A DNA stretch of 6,160 nt from Nitrospirota bacterium (GTDB taxonomy: Bacteria; Nitrospirota; Nitrospiria; Nitrospirales; UBA8639). The stretch is taken from the NCBI GenBank assembly GCA_029879555.1, contig JAOUQB010000158.1, positions 1 to 6,160 of the forward strand. The letters are read 5' to 3'. Shown one piece after another: positions 1 through 5,772 of the stretch. Within the stretch, counting starts at the first letter, position 1, and each line of letters starts with the position of its first letter. The translations under genes were made by a program, and so were the position numbers. The notes beneath the pieces were generated by a model. That model searched no databases and was not told where the DNA came from. It was given only the letters and a program-made list of their open reading frames with translations.

Positions 1-9
1 AGAAAAGAG

Positions 10-1560
10 TTACACTTCGCGCCAGTGGTGGCCGTCGGTTTGGATGAGACGGTCGGCTTCAACGGGTCCCCACGTGCCGGCCTGATACTCGGGTAACCAT
101 TTGTGTCCGTGTGTGGCCCACCCTTCGAGAATATCGGTGACCCAAGCCCATGAGGCTTCCACCGCATCGCGTCGCATAAAGAGCGAGGTATCGCCGGTCA
201 TCACATCCAAGAGCAGACGTTCATAGGCTTCCGGGGAGGGGGCGTCGAATGCGTCGCCGTATTGAAAGTCCATTTCCACTGGATGGGTGTTAGCCTTGGT
301 GCCCGGAACTTTGGATATCACTCGCAAGGATAAGCCTTCCTCCGGCTGAATTCGCAATTTTAAAACATTGGGAGCCTGCGGAATATCCGGATTGGCATTG
401 AATAGAATTTGCGGAATGTCTTTGAACTGTACGGCGATTTCTGAGGCTCGTTTGGTCATGGCTTTGCCGGTCCTCACGTAAAAAGGTACTCCCGCCCATC
501 GCCAATTTTCGACAAAGACCTTTAATGCGACATAGGTTTCGGTTGTCGAATTAGGCTGCACGCCATCTTCTCGCCGATAGCCGGGAACTTCCTGGCCATT
601 GATCGTCCCATGGGCGTATTGCGCCCGCACCGTCATGGCTTCCACGTCTTTCCCTCGAATGGGCCGCAGCCCACGTAAGACATCCATGCGAGCATTGCGG
701 ACGACATCGGGGTCAAGCGAGTACGGCGGTTCCATGGCGATGAGACACAGTAATTGCAGAATATGATTCTGAATCATATCGCGCAGTGCCCCGGCCCCTT
801 CGTAGTAGGCGGCCCGGCTTCCAAGGGTGACGGCCTCACTGACTGTGAGTTGCACATGGTCGATATACTTATGGTTCCACAAGGGTTCAAAAATCGAATT
901 GGCAAACCGCATGACCATAATATTTTGAACCGTCTCTTTTCCGAGGTAATGGTCGATGCGATAAATTTGGGATTCATCGAAGACGTTGCCAATGGCGGTA
1001 TTGATCGTCTGGGCTGAGGCCAAATCATGACCAATCGGTTTCTCGACAATCACGCGGGAATAGATCTCGGCCGCATCAACGTGAGACACCAGTCCTACTT
1101 GATGTAAGCCTTCGCAGGCCGGCGCAAATGAACCGGGAGGAATGGCGAGATAAAACATGCGATTGCCCGGGAGATGAAATTGCGATTCGATCGACGAGAC
1201 GCGAGCGCGGATGTCCTCATAATAGGCTGAAGCTGTAATATCACCCGCACAATAAAATAGCCGTGTGTGGAAATGTTCCCACTTGTCCGTTTGGAATGTT
1301 TGCCGGGAAAATTGTTCGATGCCATTACGGGCGATGGCACGAAAATCGTCGTCAGAAAGATCTTTGCGGCCTAATCCCAGGACAGCAAAATTTTCGGGTA
1401 AGAGCCCATCCAATAACAAATTGTAGAGGGCAGGCAGTAATTTGCGGCGCGTCAGATCACCCGAGGCTCCAAAGATCACAATGGTGCAAGGTTGGGTAAC
1501 AGCCGTTCGGGTGGTTTTGCCTGAAGGGCCGTATGGGTTTGGTTGAGTGCTAGTGGGCAT
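10..1560 (-). CDS. zwf: Glucose-6-phosphate 1-dehydrogenase
   Basis: Cytosolic enzyme that oxidises glucose 6-phosphate to 6-phosphogluconolactone with NAD(P)+, the entry step of the oxidative pentose phosphate pathway. The 516-residue product is full length for the family (about 480-520). Visible motifs are the N-terminal nucleotide-binding loop GASGDLTRRK at residues 31-40, EKPIG at 173-177, and the substrate-binding signature RIDHYLGKE at 201-209, which contains the conserved Asp203-His204 pair. His266 in RDMIQNH matches the catalytic base. The first ~24 residues are polar and rich in Ser, Thr and Pro, a non-conserved leader. The ATG start is supported by AGGAAG at 1567-1572, six bases upstream. 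It lies 30 bases downstream of gnd on the same strand and is probably cotranscribed with it. The reading frame is intact. The Arg38-Arg39 pair after the glycine loop fits NADP+ use, but this is inference. Identity is very secure. Confidence 0.98.
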   Translation of the reverse strand: MPTSTQPNPYGPSGKTTRTAVTQPCTIVIFGASGDLTRRKLLPALYNLLLDGLLPENFAVLGLGRKDLSDDDFRAIARNGIEQFSRQTFQTDKWEHFHTRLFYCAGDITASAYYEDIRARVSSIESQFHLPGNRMFYLAIPPGSFAPACEGLHQVGLVSHVDAAEIYSRVIVEKPIGHDLASAQTINTAIGNVFDESQIYRIDHYLGKETVQNIMVMRFANSIFEPLWNHKYIDHVQLTVSEAVTLGSRAAYYEGAGALRDMIQNHILQLLCLIAMEPPYSLDPDVVRNARMDVLRGLRPIRGKDVEAMTVRAQYAHGTINGQEVPGYRREDGVQPNSTTETYVALKVFVENWRWAGVPFYVRTGKAMTKRASEIAVQFKDIPQILFNANPDIPQAPNVLKLRIQPEEGLSLRVISKVPGTKANTHPVEMDFQYGDAFDAPSPEAYERLLLDVMTGDTSLFMRRDAVEASWAWVTDILEGWATHGHKWLPEYQAGTWGPVEADRLIQTDGHHWREV

Positions 1561-1590
1561 GGCGATCTTCCTAACTCAGCTAACAGTTCG

Positions 1591-2484
1591 TCAGCGTTTC
1601 ACGCTATGTCCGCCAAAGGCATTTCGGAGGGCCGCTAACATCTTTTCGGCAAAGGATTCTTCTTGCCGTGAACGAAATCGCGTAAAGAGGGCAGTGGACA
1701 GGGTGGGTACGGGGACGTCCTTATCCAGGGCATCCATGAGCATCCATCGTCCTTCGCCGGAATCCTGTACGTATCCCTTTAATGCTTCTAATTTTGGATC
1801 GTCTTTCAATGCACCGGCTGCTAATTCTAATAACCAGGAACGCACGACACTTCCGTGCATCCACAGGTCGGCGATGTTGGCCAAATCTAGGTTGTAGTCA
1901 CTTTTTGACATGAGCTCAAAGCCTTCGGCATAGCCCTGCATCATGCTGTACTCAATGCCGTTGTGGACCATTTTCACGTAATGGCCTGCACCATGCCCGC
2001 CCACATGCGCCCAGCCGTTTTCAGGGGCTAAGGTGGTAAAGATAGGCGCTAAGTGCGTGACTGTTCCTTTTTCTCCACCGATCATCAGACAATAGCCGAT
2101 TTGTAATCCCCAAATGCCACCACTGGTTCCGGCGTCGACATAATGGATGTTCCGTTTCTTGAGATCAGCAGCGCGGCGAACATCGTCGTGAAATTTCGTA
2201 TTCCCGCCGTCAATGACGATGTCATCTTTGTCGAGGATGGTGCTGAGTTGTCGTATTGTGTCTTCTGTGGGATCGCCTGATGGCACCATCACCCAGACGG
2301 CTCGTGGTTTGGGGAGTTTGGAAACGAGGTCTTCGAGTGACGTGGCACCGGTGGCGCCTTTCGATTCAGCTTGCGTGATAAGGTCGGTAGAGCGGTCATA
2401 GGCGACGACCCGATGTCCGCCCTGGCTCAGGCGCGTCACCATATTCATGCCCATTTTGCCAAGTCCAATAAATCCAATATCCAT
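1591..2484 (-). CDS. gnd: 6-phosphogluconate dehydrogenase, decarboxylating, short (GndA/YqeC-like) form
   Basis: Oxidatively decarboxylates 6-phosphogluconate to ribulose 5-phosphate in the cytosol, two steps after Zwf. The Rossmann fold begins at once with GLGKMG (residues 7-12). DGGNTKFHDD follows at 92-101, then the substrate-binding GTSGGIWG at 119-126. Lys171 and the HNGIEY stretch (174-179) form the active site, which separates it from the 3-hydroxyisobutyrate dehydrogenase relatives. A helical C-terminal domain carries GEGRW (243-247) and RSRQ (271-274). At 297 residues it is the short type rather than the ~470-residue E. coli/eukaryote type with a duplicated helical domain. Beta-strand 2 ends in Tyr-Asp-Arg (29-31); an acidic residue here usually favours NAD+ over NADP+ (inference). 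The ATG is preceded by a strong AAGGAGG at 2491-2497 with a six-base spacer. It sits between the GH15 gene (59-base gap) and zwf (30-base gap). Confidence 0.96.
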   Translation of the reverse strand: MDIGFIGLGKMGMNMVTRLSQGGHRVVAYDRSTDLITQAESKGATGATSLEDLVSKLPKPRAVWVMVPSGDPTEDTIRQLSTILDKDDIVIDGGNTKFHDDVRRAADLKKRNIHYVDAGTSGGIWGLQIGYCLMIGGEKGTVTHLAPIFTTLAPENGWAHVGGHGAGHYVKMVHNGIEYSMMQGYAEGFELMSKSDYNLDLANIADLWMHGSVVRSWLLELAAGALKDDPKLEALKGYVQDSGEGRWMLMDALDKDVPVPTLSTALFTRFRSRQEESFAEKMLAALRNAFGGHSVKR

Positions 2485-2490
2485 CGTGCC

Positions 2491-2497
2491 CCTCCTT
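2491..2497 (-). promoter_or_regulatory. Ribosome binding site of gnd
   Basis: On the minus strand the sequence reads AAGGAGG, six bases before the gnd ATG. It is an almost perfect match to the anti-Shine-Dalgarno sequence and the strongest in the window. It fixes the gnd start and indicates efficient translation as the second gene of the run. Confidence 0.85.
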
Positions 2498-2543
2498 GGG
2501 TTAAGGCTCCCTACTGTCTTTTCGGTGCGTTAGGAGCGAAAAA

Positions 2544-4406
2544 TTAGTGCGATGAATAGGAAGAAGGTCGATTCCGGCGGGCGACGGTGTGGGCCGCACG
2601 TTTGGTATTCAGGGCCACGTCTAAATTGCAGGCCGCCGTGATCAGCCCAAAATGGGTAAAGGCCTGTGGGAAATTGCCCAATTGTTCCCCGGAATGCGAG
2701 ACCTCCTCGGCATATAAACGCAGATGATTCGCATAGCTTAACATCTTTTCGAAGATCAGTCGTGCTTCGGTCAACCGGCCAGCTTTGGTGAGGGCTTCGA
2801 CCAACCAAAAGGTACACATGCTGAAGGTGCCTTCTTCGCCTTCCAAACCATCGGCTGCGGCGGTATTGGTATCGTACCGGTAGACCAGGCTTCCAAGCGC
2901 CAATTGCTCTAAGGTGCGATCTAGAGTGGAGAGCATGCGGGGATCGGTGGGGGAGACGAAGAAGACCAAGGGCATGATCAAGTTCGCGGCATCGAGCGCT
3001 TCGCTGTCGTAGGCTTGGACGAACGCCCCAATTTTGGGGTTCCATCCCCGTTCCATGATTTCCCGATAGATGCGGTCGCGTTCATCCATCCAACGGACAC
3101 GATTGCCAGGAAACCCGCGTTTATCGGCTAGGCGAATGCCACGGTCTAAGGCAACCCAGCACATCACTTTGGAATAGACAAAATGCCGTCGCCCCCCGCG
3201 AACCTCCCAAATACCTTCATCGGGCTGCTCCCAGTTGTCACAGACAAAATCGAGCAGGCGGCAGAGGTTGACCCAGAGGTCGTAAGAAATGGAGGCGCCA
3301 TGTTTGTTGTACAAATAGACGGCGTCCATCAGGGCGCCATACATATCCATTTGCAATTGCGAAGCCGCGCCGTTCCCAATTCGGACGGGGCGAGAGCTGC
3401 GGTGGCCATCCAGATGGGGCAATTCTTCTTCATCCAAGTTTCGGCGGCCATCGATCCCGTACATGAGTTGAATCGATCCGTCTGGATTCAAATCATGACA
3501 CCGGGCATTAATCCAATCCATAAAACGACTGGCCTCTACGGTAAACCCCAACCGTAACAACCCATAGAGGGCAAAGGCTGAATCACGAATCCAGGTGTAA
3601 CGATAATCCCAGTTGCGAGGTCCGCCAATATGTTCCGGCAAACTGGTCGTCGGGGCTGCCACGATGGCGCCAGTTGGTGCGTACGTAAGAAGTTTGAGGG
3701 TCAGAGCGGACCGGTGAACCACTTCCCGCCAACGCCCATCATATTGGCATTGCGAAAGCCAGCGTTGCCAAAACGCTGAAGTATTGCGGAAGGCTTCTTC
3801 GCCGGATTCCGGGGTCGATAACAGAGGCGTCCCATTCTTGGTTTCTAAATATTCCAAAAAGAAGGTCAGGCTTTCCCCTTGCTTAACGGTGAATTCTTGA
3901 TAGGCCACTCCGTCCTGCGTTTTGAGAGGAATAGGGCTGACCAACCCCACCGATTGATCACCGGATTGAAAAATCACGCCTTTGGATCGAACATCAACCT
4001 CATGCGCATCGCGTCCAAAATTAAACCCGGGGGAACATTCCAACCGAAAGGTGACGGTCCCGCGGACCACAGAAAGCATTCGAATAATCTGGTGACGACG
4101 GGGACGGTAGCCGGCTTCATCGGATTCCACGGGCATAAAATCAGTGAGTTCGCCGACCCCATCATGTTGCAGAAAACGTGTCAGGAGAATATTGGTTTCC
4201 GGCAAATACATCTGCCGGGTGTTTCCTTGATAGACGGGAGCAATCTTAAAATGTCCGCCAATTTTGTGATCGAGAATGGCTCCAAAAATACTCGGAGAAT
4301 CAAATCGTGGAAGACAGCACCAGTCGATCGACCCATCAATGCTGACAAGGGCTACCGTGTGCAAATCCCCAATAATCCCGTAATCACCAATATTGGTGTA
4401 GCTCAT
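2544..4406 (-). CDS. Glycoside hydrolase family 15 protein (glucoamylase/trehalase-like)
   Basis: Predicted cytoplasmic inverting alpha-glucosidase releasing glucose from trehalose, maltooligosaccharides or glycogen-type glucans; the sequence does not settle which. The 620-residue product has an N-terminal trehalase-like beta-sandwich domain (about 1-235), opening with DYGIIGDLHTVALVSIDGSI and WCCLPRFDSPS. An (alpha/alpha)6 catalytic barrel follows (about 240-610). GH15 landmarks are WDYRYTWIRD at 266-275, Glu401 in WEVRG (likely general acid), and Glu567-Glu568 just before GEQLGNFPQAFTH at 573-585 (likely general base region). No signal peptide is visible, so it acts inside the cell. I chose the ATG at 4406 because the conserved domain begins almost at once and AGGAG lies at 4411-4415. 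The frame stays open to a TTG at 4463, but that adds 19 unconserved residues and has no good ribosome site. It is the first gene of a run with gnd and zwf, which suggests stored-sugar breakdown feeding the pentose phosphate pathway. GH15 membership is secure; the substrate is not. Confidence 0.93.
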   Translation of the reverse strand: MSYTNIGDYGIIGDLHTVALVSIDGSIDWCCLPRFDSPSIFGAILDHKIGGHFKIAPVYQGNTRQMYLPETNILLTRFLQHDGVGELTDFMPVESDEAGYRPRRHQIIRMLSVVRGTVTFRLECSPGFNFGRDAHEVDVRSKGVIFQSGDQSVGLVSPIPLKTQDGVAYQEFTVKQGESLTFFLEYLETKNGTPLLSTPESGEEAFRNTSAFWQRWLSQCQYDGRWREVVHRSALTLKLLTYAPTGAIVAAPTTSLPEHIGGPRNWDYRYTWIRDSAFALYGLLRLGFTVEASRFMDWINARCHDLNPDGSIQLMYGIDGRRNLDEEELPHLDGHRSSRPVRIGNGAASQLQMDMYGALMDAVYLYNKHGASISYDLWVNLCRLLDFVCDNWEQPDEGIWEVRGGRRHFVYSKVMCWVALDRGIRLADKRGFPGNRVRWMDERDRIYREIMERGWNPKIGAFVQAYDSEALDAANLIMPLVFFVSPTDPRMLSTLDRTLEQLALGSLVYRYDTNTAAADGLEGEEGTFSMCTFWLVEALTKAGRLTEARLIFEKMLSYANHLRLYAEEVSHSGEQLGNFPQAFTHFGLITAACNLDVALNTKRAAHTVARRNRPSSYSSH

Positions 4407-4410
4407 CGCG

Positions 4411-4415
4411 CTCCT
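4411..4415 (-). promoter_or_regulatory. Ribosome binding site deciding the GH15 start
   Basis: AGGAG on the minus strand is separated by CGCG from the ATG at 4406. The spacer is short (four bases) but usable. It supports this ATG over the upstream in-frame TTG at 4463. Confidence 0.6.
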
Positions 4416-4452
4416 ATGTGTTGAGGTGTTGGATCGGAGAATGTCGGGCGCC

Positions 4453-4458
4453 AATATA
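4453..4458 (-). promoter_or_regulatory. Possible -10 box of the GH15-gnd-zwf operon
   Basis: TATATT on the minus strand lies about 46 bases before the GH15 start and matches the sigma-70 -10 consensus at five of six positions. No convincing -35 hexamer is found 16-18 bases upstream, so the assignment is tentative. If correct, it also rules out the TTG start at 4463, which would lie upstream of the transcript start. Confidence 0.25.
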
Positions 4459-4682
4459 CCCAAGATGGGCCAAGAATACTACATGTGGGGCTAATTTTAT
4501 TCATGTCCATCAACATGTGGGGGGATTGATTGCTCAATATTCCTTTGCCGCAATCTTCTTCTTTGAGAAAACCCGTCAGTCTTGGTCGGAGCATTCTTTC
4601 CTATCGGAAGGCCGAATCAGCGGCTGTAAAAAATTTTGGGAAAGGGAAGCGAAGCGAGATGTTCGCGTGAGGGAAAGAGCGT

Positions 4683-4883
4683 CTACACGCGAATATCAAT
4701 ATGCGAGGTCGAACCTTCTAAGTGAGGCGTCTGCGCTTCTCTTGATTCTTTTTTGGAATCGCGCGGCTTGGGTTTTCGTCCACGATAGTAGGGACTATTG
4801 GGTCCAGCATCGCCATCACCAACGGCTGAGGGTGCACGAAGTGGGGGAATGGTTGAGGGGGGTGGAAGATGATTGATCTCCAT
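4683..4883 (-). CDS. Possible small proline-rich hydrophilic protein, function unknown
   Basis: I do not recognise this 66-residue ORF. It starts with a run of Pro (MEINHLPPPSTIPPL), has a basic stretch (YYRGRKPKPRDSKKESR, about residues 33-49) and ends in HIDIRV. It has no membrane segment, signal peptide or cysteine. In favour: codon choice looks similar to the operon genes, and AGGTG lies five bases before the ATG. Against: the ribosome site is weak, no family is recognised, and short open frames arise by chance in this composition. It points the same way as the GH15 gene but is separated from it by 276 bases, so it is probably not in the same operon. A plus-strand frame covers the same bases (see rejected items). 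Confidence 0.33.
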   Translation of the reverse strand: MEINHLPPPSTIPPLRAPSAVGDGDAGPNSPYYRGRKPKPRDSKKESREAQTPHLEGSTSHIDIRV

Positions 4884-4975
4884 AGGACACCTATTGGGTT
4901 TAGGTGGTTGCCAGGTTTTCTAACCCTTTTTCTCTCTTCTTATTACTTTTCGTCACAATTCCGTAAATCTTTAAT

Positions 4976-5162
4976 GGGCTGTTGAAAAAGCCCCCAGGGG
5001 CGTTCCAGTTCTGCGCGTTCGCCGCTGAAGCCAGCTTTGGCGCGCAAGCGGCCGAAGCGGCTACAGGCAGGTAGATCGCCATTTTGTGGTGCTCACGTAC
5101 GGGAAGTACGCTCCGTGTGTCCAAAAGCGTTGCGGCCTTGCTGGATGACTTTTTTGACATTC
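4976..5162. repeat. MITE-like dispersed repeat with imperfect terminal inverted repeats
   Basis: The left end carries TGTTGAAAAAGCCCCCAG (4980-4997). The right end, read on the opposite strand, is TGTCAAAAAAGTCATCCAG (5159-5141). The two match over about 14 positions with one indel, so they form imperfect terminal inverted repeats around a GC-rich core of roughly 140 bp. The left end can fold by itself (GGGCT 4976-4980 with AGCCC 4989-4993), and the core contains CGTAC/GTACG arms at 5096-5100 and 5106-5110. No transposase is encoded, so any movement would need one supplied elsewhere. The general look (ends with TGTTGAAAAAGCC/TTTTTTGACA and a GCCGAAGCGGC core) resembles repeats I recall as common in Nitrospira-type genomes, but copy number cannot be seen from one window. 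I see no clear target duplication. A 92-codon minus-strand frame across it (5178-4900) is judged not to be a gene. Confidence 0.6.
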
Positions 5163-5340
5163 CGGATCTTTTCCTCATTTGAAAAATGGGGAGTAGAGAG
5201 GGATTTCTAATTCTTTGTTTTTTGCAAGAGCACGCAGTTCAGTTCCAGGGCTCAGGAAGTCTTAAAGGGTTTTTTCTTGGAGTAGACATTCAGGTCTTTA
5301 GGGTAGGGAGGGACTGATAGGTATGGCCTGAGTAGGAGGC

Positions 5341-5373
5341 AAGATACTTTTAGCTCTTTCCTGAGCGTATCTT
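5341..5373. other. Bulged 11-bp inverted repeat (hairpin)
   Basis: AAGATAC (5341-5347) pairs perfectly with GTATCTT (5367-5373), and inside it GCTC (5353-5356) pairs with GAGC (5363-5366) around a six-base loop. The only interruption is a five-base bulge, TTTTA, on the left arm. On the plus strand it is followed by six A residues rather than T, and on the minus strand no T run follows, so it is not a standard rho-independent terminator. It ends 20 bases before the candidate -35 box of the toxin gene. Role unknown; it could be regulatory or a remnant of a mobile element. Confidence 0.45.
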
Positions 5374-5393
5374 AAAAAATTATGGCGGTTTTC

Positions 5394-5399
5394 TTGACA
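5394..5399 (+). promoter_or_regulatory. Candidate -35 box of the toxin-antitoxin operon
   Basis: TTGACA is a perfect sigma-70 -35 hexamer, 34 bases before the toxin ATG. The hexamer at the 17-base spacing, CAACAT (5417-5422), matches the -10 consensus at only three of six positions, so the promoter would be weak or helped by other factors. The palindrome at 5402-5418 lies in the spacer, as expected for repression by the antitoxin. Confidence 0.45.
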
Positions 5400-5401
5400 A
5401 A

Positions 5402-5418
5402 TGTTGGTAAATCCAACA
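5402..5418. promoter_or_regulatory. Palindromic operator candidate for the antitoxin
   Basis: TGTTGG (5402-5407) and CCAACA (5413-5418) form a perfect 6-bp inverted repeat around TAAAT. A second register, ATGTTG (5401-5406) with CAACAT (5417-5422), overlaps it. It lies between the TTGACA box and the ribosome site of the toxin gene. Antitoxins with a helix-turn-helix in HigBA-type modules commonly bind such palindromes to repress their own operon; binding here is inference. Confidence 0.45.
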
Positions 5419-5433
5419 ACATGAAGGAACGAT

Positions 5434-5772
5434 ATGACGAAACGCATTTCATGGATACGCGCGGCTCAAAAGGACTTTGAGAAGTTCCCAATTGCTGTTC
5501 AGGATCAGATGAAAAACGCTCTGGACATTGCAGGACTGGGCAGAAAAGTCGATTTTGCAAAACCCATGAAGGGATTGGGATCTGGGGTTTTTGAAATTGC
5601 GCTTCCCTACCAAACAAATGCGTATCGAACAATTTATGCCGTTCAACTCAAGGAGGACATTTGGGTGGTGCATGCCTTTCAGAAGAAATCGCGAACTGGC
5701 ATCAAAGCCCCCAAGCCGGAAATCCATCTGGTGAAGGAACGACTGAAGCGATTGAAGGAGATATTGAAATGA
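5434..5772 (+). CDS. HigB/RelE-type toxin, phage-derived Gp49-like family
   Basis: Predicted ribosome-dependent mRNA interferase, the toxin of a type II toxin-antitoxin pair, acting in the cytosol and blocked by the protein encoded next. The 112-residue product matches the family length. Characteristic parts are the N-terminal helices (about 10-33, AAQKDFEKFPIAVQDQMKNA), the GSGVFEI strand at 49-55, NAYRTIYAV at 62-70, and the hallmark VVHAFQKKS at 78-86 followed by IKAPKPEIHLVKERLK (90-105). The Lys/Arg-rich second half fits RNA binding. The start is supported by AAGGA at 5424-5428, five bases before the ATG. Its stop overlaps the antitoxin start (ATGA), so translation is probably coupled, with the toxin-first order of higBA. 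It appears intact. The segment looks more AT-rich than the operon to the left, consistent with horizontal gain. Family assignment is strong; naming it HigB rather than a RelE relative is less certain. Confidence 0.88.
   Translation: MTKRISWIRAAQKDFEKFPIAVQDQMKNALDIAGLGRKVDFAKPMKGLGSGVFEIALPYQTNAYRTIYAVQLKEDIWVVHAFQKKSRTGIKAPKPEIHLVKERLKRLKEILK
5755..5760 (+). promoter_or_regulatory. Ribosome binding site of the antitoxin, inside the toxin gene
   Basis: AAGGAG lies eight bases before the ATG at 5769, within the last codons of the toxin gene. It supports this start over the longer in-frame ATG at 5661. Together with the ATGA overlap it lets antitoxin be made in step with, or in excess of, toxin. 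Confidence 0.7.

Larger units (their letters stand above)
4407..5433. other. Long intergenic region between the GH15 operon and the toxin-antitoxin pair
   Basis: About 1 kb between the divergently oriented units has no confident gene. From left to right it holds the GH15 upstream region, the doubtful 66-residue minus-strand ORF (4683-4883), a pyrimidine-rich stretch around 4914-4950, the MITE-like repeat (4976-5162), an AT-rich stretch with no recognisable element (about 5165-5340), a bulged hairpin (5341-5373), and the toxin-antitoxin promoter/operator area (5394-5428). I see no tRNA, rRNA, riboswitch or CRISPR unit. Gene density is low compared with the compact operon to the left, typical of an accessory or decaying segment. 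Confidence 0.7.

Noticed and set aside
3879..4424. 181-codon plus-strand frame opposite the GH15 gene
   Set aside because: It is fully antisense to the conserved N-terminal domain of GH15 and is explained by codon bias of the real gene; the product has no recognisable features. The same holds for the other frames opposite zwf, gnd and GH15.
4407..4463. Longer GH15 protein starting at the TTG at 4463
   Set aside because: It adds 19 residues without family conservation, has no good ribosome site and overlaps a possible -10 box. The ATG at 4406 with AGGAG is better.
4636..4666. Terminator after the small ORF (GCGAA 4649-4653 with TTCGC 4662-4666)
   Set aside because: The stem is only five base pairs. 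The T-rich stretch on the minus strand (complement of 4628-4637) is more than ten bases away, so the fit is poor.
4418..4876. 152-codon plus-strand frame in the intergenic region
   Set aside because: Its composition is rich in Trp, Arg, His and Cys with no pattern of a folded protein. It has no Shine-Dalgarno sequence, and it overlaps the GH15 upstream region and the more plausible minus-strand small ORF.
4900..5178. 92-codon minus-strand frame across the repeat
   Set aside because: Most of it is the MITE-like repeat with its inverted ends. It has no ribosome site and no recognisable protein features; it is typical of spurious hypothetical proteins called on dispersed repeats.
5341..5373. 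Rho-independent terminator
   Set aside because: The stem is good but is followed by A residues on the plus strand and by no T run on the minus strand. It also does not lie directly after any gene.
5341..5433. Integron attC site next to the toxin-antitoxin cassette
   Set aside because: I considered this because such modules are common integron cassettes and a bulged hairpin is present, but no paired RYYYAAC/GTTRRRY core boxes are seen around the gene pair.
5661..5768. Longer antitoxin starting at the ATG at 5661
   Set aside because: It would overlap the toxin gene by over 100 bases. The extra residues lack conserved character, and AAGGAG with the ATGA overlap marks 5769 as the start.
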